This document shows, piece by piece, positions 56,435 to 64,000 of a DNA stretch of 64,000 nucleotides (the first letter of the stretch is position 1; each line of letters starts with the position of its first letter). Position numbers and translations under genes: made by a program. This DNA comes from Molossus alvarezi (lineage: Eukaryota; Chordata; Mammalia; Chiroptera; Molossidae). The notes under the pieces are model-generated. The model saw nothing but the letters and a program-made list of their open reading frames with translations. It was not told where the DNA came from and did no database searches. Location: NCBI GenBank assembly GCA_037176705.1, contig CM073886.1, forward strand, positions 6,696,001 to 6,760,000, read 5' to 3'.

Positions 56435-56970
56435 CATTAGTTTCCTTTTGTTGGGAAACAAACTACCCAAACTTAATGGCTTAAAACAACTACCATTGAT
56501 TTGTAGCTCACAATTCAAGAGGTAGCCATTTAGACTGGGGTCAGCTGGGCAAGTCTGCCGGTCCTAGTGGGGCACGCTCCTGCATCTGTGGTCAGTGGCC
56601 AAGTCAACAGGGAGCTCTACTCTGGAAGCTGGTTGGCTGTCATCTGGGGCAATGGGAGTCCATGTGTCTCTCGCATCAGCCAACAGTCTCGCCCTGGCAT
56701 CTTCAGTTAGCAGCTGGTTCCAAAAAAGAAAAGGCAAACGGGAAAAACCTCCTGAGGCTAAGATTGGAACTCCAAAGGGAGTCCAAAGACCTGCCCAGAT
56801 TCAAGAGGTAAAGAAACAGACTCCATTTCTTGATGAGAGAGGAAGAATTCACGGCCATTTTTTAACTCTGCCACACCTTACCATCATCTCCTTCGCCACC
56901 TGTATGACCAAGTTCCCACATCAATTTCCTCTGATAAGTACTGGAAATCACCTCTGTTTCTCTAGTTAGA
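56435..56970 (-). mobile_element. possible old LTR (MaLR-like)
   Basis: ATTAGTTTCCTTTTGTTGGG, AATGGCTTAAAACAACTACC, GTCAGCTGGGCAAGTCTGC and ACTCCATTTCTTGATGAGAG occur in the order of a common old mammalian LTR read in reverse. Assignment is tentative. Confidence 0.45.
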
Positions 56971-58570
56971 CTTGTGTGTATGTTTAAATGTGTTTGGGAG
57001 ATAGGGGGTAAGGAAACCAGGAAAACTCTATTCCTGTTGGGGTCTCCTTGGGTTCACATGTTTCTGTTAAACATTACCTGCCCAGGCTTCTTTAGAATTA
57101 GTCAATATGACAATACAGATGAATCACGAAGTCAGCCAAGATGAGTTGAGTGTCTACTCAACTGCTGGCAAGCACAGTGCTGGGTCCGGGGGGCATGTGG
57201 GGGGGCACGGAGTGTGGAAGGCACGGAGCCTGCCTGAGAACCAGACGCATAGTAAGCGACAGGGTTTGATGAGATGAGAAGCGGCAGGAGGAGGATGACG
57301 GCCACCGTGATGATAATGCAGCCCGTGACCTAGCGGGGAACGGGAAACACTCGGATGAGAGGGCTATTGGTCTGTCTCTGCAACCTGGAAAGCAAACTCC
57401 GTGAGCCTGTGCTGCTCACCACGGTACCTCCATTGCTTAACAAAGGTCCGACCCCCAGTAACGGGTGGACAAAATACTTACTAAGAGCCTGAGTAAAGAT
57501 GTATACACAGTGCTAACAGTGCAGCTGAGAAACAACTTAATTCTGAGAACAGGGAAATGCTTCATGAAAACAGATGATTTCTCAAGTTTGGACTGAGAAG
57601 GAGTTGTCCGCTTTGGGCAGCAGAGAAAGGCACCAAAAAGATACCAAAGGACCAGCAGGAGAATATCAAGGAGCGTGGGGGTGGTTAGCCTCGCCGGGAG
57701 GAGGGAGCCCCTCCCTGGGCCGTCCTGTTGTGATCCCCACCGGTGTGCACACCGCAGAGGCCGCTGTTTCTCCGAGCCCATCTCACGGAGCGCTCAGAAG
57801 ACGATCTGAGGCTCTCAGATTTGGCAAAGGGCACCGACGTTCCGGTTCTGTGAAAAGCCCTCATAGGTGGAGGCAGCTCTGCATGGATGGGTACATGAGA
57901 GTTTGGACAAATTTCTCCTTGTGATTTGGGTGTTTTTGAATGTGTGCCCAGAGGTTCCTGCAATAAATCCCTTTTTAGAAGCTAAACAAACACTCTGGGA
58001 AAGGGAGAAAAAGCCAGAAGCAACGGACATGCCTCCCGGGGGAGCGTGGTCGACAGGGAAGACATCTGGACCCAAGGAGCAGAAGAATCCTGTCAAGAGT
58101 GAGCTCAGCTCAGAGACCTCACTGCAGCAGGGAAACGAGCCGGCCTCTCTCCTGGCTGGGACCCCAGAGAAGGCCAAAGCGACCCCACGCAGGACAGCAC
58201 CGTTGGGCTGGGAGAGCTGCCAGCCTCCTCCTGAGCAGACGGGCAGGACGCGGGTGTCTGCAGGAAGGGGAGCTGCAGTGCCCCTGCTGGGCCGCTGCCC
58301 TTGGGGTTGAGGGCGATTCAGAGCCTGCGGTTCTCAGCCTTGAGGCTTAAACTGGAGAGTGAGGCTCAATTTCTCCTCCGCCTCCACTCGGCCAAACCTT
58401 GTTTCTTACTAGTGTTGCTAACTCACCCCCCGTCAGGTTTTCTGTAGGTCAGAGTCACACTGAGGAGGGGTTTCTGGGTTCAGAGTACAGCTGGGGAGTT
58501 ACGTGAGGTGATGTTTGTAAAAGAGTTCGCTGTGAAGCTAACATACTAGGTACTCAATAAATGTTACCTG
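56971..58570. other. unassigned GC-rich stretch
   Basis: Weak L2-like phrases near 57,370-57,450. A 147-codon frame at 57,867-58,310 matches nothing known and lacks splice or promoter context. Confidence 0.35.
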
Positions 58571-58886
58571 TTAGGGGCTGAATTGTGTCCCCCGAATTCC
58601 TATGTTCAAGTCCGAGCTGCCAGGACCTTGGAATATGACTGCGTTTGGAGATGGGGTCCCTAAGAAGTGATTACGTTAAAACGAGGGTGTAGGGTGGGCC
58701 CCGATCCAACCGGACTGGTGTCCGTGTAAGAACGGGGACTTGGACACACAGGAATGCCCGTGCATGAGCCAAACTTGCCGACACCTGATGACTACCAGCC
58801 TCCAGAAGGGTGAACAAATAAGTTTCTGCTGTTTAGCCGCTCAGTCTGTGGCATTTTGCTATGGCAACCCAGGCAGACTAATACAT
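58571..58886 (+). mobile_element. MLT1-type solitary LTR, internally deleted
   Basis: TGTTAGGGGCTGAATTGTGT start, GTTTGGAGATGGGGTCCCTA, GGGTGGGCCCCGATCCAACC, CCAGCCTCCAGAAGG, and CCCAGGCAGACTAATACA end, the MLT1 order, with the middle shortened. Confidence 0.88.
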
Positions 58887-59322
58887 CAACCTGTTGTGGT
58901 TTTCACATCCAGGTGCAAAGCTGAGCACCAAGGTGCCCTTGGTTTCCATTCTGATAAAGGCTCCTAGACCGACTGCGCGAAGGAAGCCAAGTGCACAGAG
59001 GAAGCCAGGAGCCACACTCCTTTTCTGCGCGCTACACTGGCGGGCTGGCTGCTGGGACTGTCACTGGATGACTCATGCCGTTTCTGGTTTCAGTGTGGGG
59101 TGCGGATCTCTGTAGAGACCAGATGACAGTTGCTATGAGTCAACAGCGGGGAAGGCCCTGAGATGGGGAGAACTGCTCCATTCCCCAGCCCCCAGCTCCC
59201 GTGGACTTGCTGAGAGCATATCACCCCCAAAATAATGAGGTTCTCCCTTGGTTTCCCAATAGTCATGATTGCCCTCCCATCACCTTCTTGAAGATTGGAA
59301 AGTCAGAGTCCACTAGAGGCTG
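58887..59322. other. unassigned stretch
   Basis: Nothing recognised. Confidence 0.35.
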
Positions 59323-59335
59323 CTACAGATGTGGT

Positions 59336-59597
59336 GTTTTTTTATCCTCACCCGAGGACTTTTTTTTTTTTTTTTTTTTTTTTTGCGTTCATCTTCAGAT
59401 AGAGTGGGAGGGAGAGAGGGAGGAAGAGAGAGAGAAACATCAATGTGAGAGAGACACATCGAGTGGCTGCCACCCACACAACCCCAACTGGGGCCGGGGA
59501 CAAACTGCAACCAAGGTATGTGCCCTTAGCAGGAACCAAACCCGGGACTCTCTGGTCCGTGGGCTGATGCTCTAACCGCTGAGCCAAACCGGCCAGG
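59336..59597 (-). repeat. VES SINE (TGAGGATT-tail type)
   Basis: TTTTATCCTCACCCGAGGAC at left, GAGCCAAACCGGCCAGG at right. Perfect duplication CTACAGATGTGGT (59,323-59,335 and 59,598-59,610). Confidence 0.95.
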
Positions 59598-59610
59598 CTA
59601 CAGATGTGGT

Positions 59611-60450
59611 TTTAAACTAGTCCCTTCTGAGTCTCACAATTAAACCCAATTACACATCCTTGACAATTAGTGGAGTTGCCCATTCTAGTGATGGCAGAGT
59701 CACCAAAAGTCCATAGTCTAAATACAACCTGTCTGCTCTCTCCTTCTGCCCCAACAACCTACTGTTGCTTCAATAAAGTTACTTAACCTCTGACCCTAGT
59801 GAATTACCTGTAAGACGGTGCTAACAACACCTGTTGTCTGAAGGATCGAATGGGATCATTGATTCATTCAACCAATATTTATCGCACGACTTACCAAGCA
59901 TTCACTTCATTATTCATCAGATACTCACGGAACACCTGCTCCATGCCAGCCCTCTGGGACAGGGCAGTGCAGAACAGTTAGGGCCTCTGGTCTCCAGAGC
60001 TGACGTTCTCGGAGGGAGGCACAGAAGAAGTAGACAGGCAGGACGACCTCAGGAAACAATGCGGTAATGAGATGGCACCTAACAGGGAGCTGAAGGCCTT
60101 CTCCTCAGAGGCCTGAGCAGTGAGTGGACATAGGAGGACCATCAGAAGAAGGCAAGGGAGCGGCAGGGGCACAGGTCTGGAAGGAAGGGTATGTGTAAGG
60201 ACCAGCAAACGCAAGGGCAGTGGGAGAGGAGGCAGGTCCAGGAGAAACTGAAGAGGTGGGCAGGGCCAGACCACAGGGTCCTGTGGGACATGAAACGTTT
60301 GGTCTTCCTGCGGTGGAAAGCAGACCAAAGAACTGAAAGACCAGTGACTTAACCTGAGTTAAGACAGAGGGTAGGTGTTTGGAGATGGGTCTGAGATCAG
60401 TCAGAGCCGCCCCGGCTGTGGTCAGAAGTTTGCATTTAATTTAGGATCTA
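59611..60450. other. unassigned stretch with old MIR-like phrases
   Basis: 59,765-59,850 (AGTTACTTAACCTCTGACCC) resembles MIR; 59,860-60,000 resembles an old mammalian repeat (TTCAACCAATATTTATC). The rest is unassigned. Confidence 0.4.
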
Positions 60451-60452
60451 AT

Positions 60453-60632
60453 GTTGTGGTTCTTAACGTTGACTGCACATTGGAATTGTCCAGGGATCTT
60501 CAGACAAACGTTGATGTCTGGGCGCCACCCCCACCAATCTGATATAATTGGTCTGGGCTGCAATCTGGGCATCGCATTCTTTTAAAGCTCTCTGATGATT
60601 CTAACGGGCGGCCACGGTGGGGACCGCTGGAA
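60453..60632 (+). mobile_element. MER5-type (hAT-Charlie) DNA transposon
   Basis: GTGGTTCTTAACGTTGACTG, CGCCACCCCCACCAATCTGA, TATAATTGGTCTGGGCTGCA, GGGCATCGCATTCTTTTAAA and CTGATGATTCTAACGGGCGG follow MER5A in order. Confidence 0.88.
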
Positions 60633-62325
60633 TACGAAGCCCCTGGAAGAGGATTTTAAGAAGAAATGGCATGATATGAATTCTCCATAAAGGAGCTCAA
60701 TCACACTACTGCCACAGATGTCTACGGCATTCCCCTAACAGTGTGCAGTACCTAGTGACACTTAGTGTTCCGTTCCTTCCCTCCCTGTATCCTGTCAGTC
60801 TTTCAGAGACTGGCATTGCTGGGCACTGCTGGGTACTGCAGAGAGCAAGCCCAAGGGATATTGAAAGGGCAGTATCTCACTGGATCTGCCTCCAGCTAGG
60901 GACTGTTTTCCTTCCTCTCCTTGAAATTGTCCATTCATCCCCCTCCAGCCCTGGAGACTCAGCCTGTGTTTTTAGATCCAAACTTCGCTCCTTCTCTGAC
61001 AGCCCCAAGGAACCCAGCCCCCAGCGGAGCAACTCCAAGGAACATGCAGAGGCAACTTGGTGACTTTATTTTGATAAAATACAATAATTAGCATGCGTAG
61101 CAGCTGTTGCTATTTAAAATAAGAAAAACCTGGGCTGGAATTGAAAGTGTTTTTGGTAAAGCATGTGCTCCACCAATCTGGTCCCACAGAATCAGACATT
61201 ATGAAATCCTCAGAAGTGGAGCTGGTTACAGGAAGTTAAGATGCAAATCGTATTTTGTTTCAAACGAGCCCAGTGAATGCACAATTTTCCACAAAGAAAT
61301 ACTTTTGTGTCAGGATCTTTTTGCCAAGAACCGCGGTTCCTGGGCTGCAGCTGTTGGCGGCGTCTGATTGTCCATTTCAGACTGCAGGCAGTTCTGTCTG
61401 CCTGAGGAGGGTGTGGAGCAAAGACAGGAGGCGGACAGAGCTCCTCCCTCAGCTGTCTCCCAGGATACTTTTCTCTGAGACCAGCCTGTGCTTTCCAGAC
61501 CACCGTGCGTGCGCTCTGAGTTCGCAGGCGGAACCCCGAGCGGAATCACCAGCTCTTCCCCACTTCTGTCCATTCAGAAGAGGCTGTTTCCTCTCCCCGC
61601 AGGACTTTCTCTGAGCTCGGGGTCATTAATTCTACTTGTCAGGAGTCTTTTGATTTTATGTAAAAGAAATCTGATTCAAATTAAATAAACACACCAAAAA
61701 CAAGACAGAAGAGGACTTATTTGATCCTGTAACTGAAAAGTCCAAACCTGATTTGGCTTCAGGTATACGGCCGTGGGTTGATGGGGACAGGAGAAGGAGC
61801 TGGTTACAGACGAGTACAGGTGGATGAGGTGCCGAGAGCCCAGCACCCGTTGCCATGGACTTGCAAGGCATCGGTTCTCAGGCTGTGGTGTTCTCGGCTG
61901 TAGACAGAAATGGCTAATAGAAAGATTTGGACTGAGTTGGCTTGACAGAAATGGTAAAGACAGAAGTTAAGGACAAGGGAAGTGATCATTCAGATGACCA
62001 TCCCTGCAGCAGGTCTGAGCTGAGAGGGGCCCAGAGGCATCGGCCAGGGGCCAGCACACTAGGAGAGCAGTATGTCCTGGAGGTCACTGCAAGGTGGAAG
62101 GACAGCAGGGGGAGGAATGGGAACAAGAGATCTGGACAGACAGGAATGATGGACACTAAGAGATGTGATGAGGACAAATCATATGAGAAGTATTTTTAAT
62201 CTCCCACCCACCCCCATTCTCCGAGGAGGGAGGACTCTTTGTTTGATCTGCTGATGAGACAATGGATGAAGATACGGGGCACATGAAGAGCCCCCACACA
62301 AGGGTATATTTTATAGACACAGACG
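60633..62325. other. unassigned intergenic stretch
   Basis: About 1.7 kb without a recognised repeat or gene. A GC-rich part lies at 61,340-61,620. Confidence 0.4.
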
Positions 62326-62326
62326 G

Positions 62327-62478
62327 ACCCTGGCCAGGGTGATATCCCCGTAGGGGGCACGCAGGGGGCAGCCGATTGATGTTTCTCTCTTCCACTGGTA
62401 TTTCTCTCTCTCTCCCTCTTTTCCTCTCCTTCTCTCTCTCTAAAAATCAATAAAACTTTTTTTTTAAAAAAAAAAAAA
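62327..62478 (+). repeat. VES SINE with deleted head
   Basis: ACCCTGGCCAGGGTGATATC joins the first bases to the mid-body (GTAGGGGGCACGCAGGGGGC), losing the A and B boxes. The tail AAAATCAATAAAAC and A run are normal. Confidence 0.82.
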
Positions 62479-63407
62479 GACAGAACTTGAGGCAGAGAAG
62501 GAAAAGAAGCTGGGAAGAGGGGGCAAAGGCAGGAAGGAGCGAGCGAGCCAGGAGAACTGAGTGGACGGTGAGGAGATGAACGAAGGGGATTTCGGAGGTC
62601 TTCCCGTACGTTGTGTGAGGTACCGCCTCTCCACCACTGTCTCCAGACCCCTTCGGTCAGGATCTGCAGGATGTTTTGTGGCAGTATGTATTCTCTGGGG
62701 GAGGAGTAGAATTCCTTTTACTTGGAGTACTCTGCTGAGAATTAGGCTTGAGGAAATCTGGCTTTACTGTTTCAACTGAAGTGTAGAACTTTGAGATTTT
62801 TAAGATGGAGCCCATGTGGGCTGAGGCTATAGCTGTGGAAAGGGGCTGACACGGGTGGAGGGGAACTCAAAGAACTTTGAAGCTAGAGTACCGCACGAAC
62901 AATGCGGGCGACTGTCGGTACTGGCTGGACACTGAAGACAGTGGACCAGGTCCCAAAGTCCTGTGACCGGAGCGGGGGTCTGGGAGGTAGGTGAACGGCA
63001 GCAACGAGAGGGAGGGTGCGGTATAATTCGAGTCTCAGTGGAGTGGGGATGTTTCAGTCCCACGGTCAGCACCCTGTGTGACCCAGAGTACGGGGGTACG
63101 GAGAACGAGCATTGCCTGCGAGAGCTGCCGGGGGGTGACACCCCGGAATGAGAGAAGTCTCGGGCAGCACAGAAAGTGTGTATCTTGCAGCTAGGCAGGG
63201 GAGAAGGGTTAGGATTTAGGGGAGTCGTGGGGAATTGGGGTCAGCAAAGCAGAAGCAAAGAAATGGCTTGTCATATGGCCAGCTGCTTCTCAGCTCACAG
63301 ATCACCTCCTTGGCCCCACCATCTGCCACAGCCTGTCTTCCTCGGACACTCTACAGTATTTCTCCCTGTATACGCCCTTCGTACGATGAAATATGTATGT
63401 TTATATT
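62479..63407. other. unassigned intergenic stretch
   Basis: Nothing recognised. Confidence 0.4.
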
Positions 63408-63640
63408 TTAATCATCACCCAAGGATATTTTCCCATCTATCTTCAAAAAGAGTGGGAGAGAGAGAGAGAGAGAGAAACATCAACGTGAGAAAGACACATC
63501 AACTGGCCGCCCCCTACACAACCCTGACCAGAGTTGGGGACCAAACTGCAACTGAGGTACGTGCCCTTGACCAGAATCAAACCCTGGACTCTTTGGTCCA
63601 GGGGCCGATGCTCTAATCACTGACCCAAACCAGGCAGGGC
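63408..63640 (-). repeat. VES SINE (TGAGGATT-tail type)
   Basis: AATCATCACCCAAGGATATT at left, ACCCAAACCAGGCAGGGC at right. Confidence 0.9.
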
Positions 63641-63655
63641 TGTACTACATAATAT

Positions 63656-63698
63656 TAAATGAATGAATGATGAGTGAATGAATGAATGAATGAATGAA
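63656..63698. repeat. (TGAA)n microsatellite
   Basis: About ten TGAA units with one GATGAG interruption, next to a SINE. Confidence 0.9.
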
Positions 63699-63763
63699 CT
63701 TGTCTGGTTTCCCAATTTACAATCACTACTAGAATGTAAACTCCATAAAAGTAGAGACCTTGT

Positions 63764-63971
63764 TCCCGGCTGATGTGGCTCAGTGGTTGAGCGTCAACCC
63801 ATGTACCAAGAGGTCACTGGTTCAATTCCCAGTCAGGACACATGCCCAGGTTGTGGGCCAAACTCTCAGTGGGGACATGTAAGAGGCGGCCAGTCGATGT
63901 TGTCTTTCATCGATGTTTCTCTCTCTCTCTCTCTCTCTTAAATCAATAAAGATTAAAAAACAATTTTTTTT
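63764..63971 (+). repeat. VES SINE (ATCAATAAA-tail type)
   Basis: Head TCCCGGCTGATGTGGCTCAG, tail TTAAATCAATAAAGATTAAA. Perfect 16-bp duplication AAAGTAGAGACCTTGT (63,748-63,763 and 63,972-63,987). Confidence 0.96.
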
Positions 63972-64000
63972 AAAGTAGAGACCTTGTGTATTTATTCGCT

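Noticed and set aside
57867..58310. 147-codon frame as a coding gene
   Set aside because: Low-complexity composition, overlapping frames on both strands, no known domain, no promoter or splice context.
1531..63971. tRNA genes at the many GGCTCAGTGGTT...GGTTCGATTCC blocks
   Set aside because: These are heads of VES SINEs, followed by SINE bodies, tails and target duplications; they do not close into a tRNA with an acceptor stem.

Overview
The window reads as nuclear DNA of a bat, most likely a yangochiropteran with vespertilionid affinity. About forty tRNA-derived SINEs of the VES type lie in both orientations. Each has an A-box and B-box head, a mobile pyrimidine-rich body, and an A-rich tail ending in ATCAATAAA or in the TGAGGATTAAA form. 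The other repeats are L1 and ORF1-only (HAL1-type) LINEs, MIR, L2, MER5, Tigger and MLT1 relics. The order-level call rests on recognising the SINE; no database was searched.

The only protein-coding sequence I can defend is the last coding exon of CACNG3, the type I TARP gamma-3 subunit of AMPA receptors, at 7,519-8,030 on the + strand. It has a polypyrimidine tract and AG acceptor, 170 residues including a split first codon, a C-terminal TTPV PDZ ligand, a stop at 8,028-8,030, and a plausible ATTAAA polyadenylation signal at 8,521. Bases 1-7,518 are therefore the 3' part of the preceding CACNG3 intron. Everything after about 8.55 kb is intergenic DNA downstream of the gene. I saw no further exon, tRNA, rRNA or credible retrogene.

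Layout: 0-8.5 kb, CACNG3 intron (MIRs, VES SINEs and an ORF1-only LINE at 2.4-5.36 kb), terminal exon and 3' UTR. 8.5-24.4 kb, mostly old unique DNA with SINEs, an MLT1 LTR, a 25-bp minisatellite (14.8-15.1 kb), a probable LTR (16.4-17.2 kb), a Tigger relic (18.1-18.6 kb) and an old L1 (22.4-23.4 kb). 24.47-33.26 kb, a second ORF1-only LINE on the minus strand, split by a near-full-length minus-strand L1 and bounded by a 17-bp target-site duplication. 33.3-38.3 kb, old repeats and an L1 with an internal inversion. 38.3-46.5 kb, an L1-in-L1 nest with a second 17-bp duplication, peppered with SINEs. 48.6-51.3 kb, a Tigger element interrupted by two related LTRs in opposite orientation, one carrying a hairpin MITE. 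52-55 kb, old L1 broken by an MLT1 LTR and another LTR. 55-64 kb, mostly unassigned DNA with L2, MLT1, MER5 and SINEs.

No gene cluster or novel enzymatic system is visible. The interest lies in the nested transposon history, readable from target-site duplications, and in SINE and LINE structural variants.
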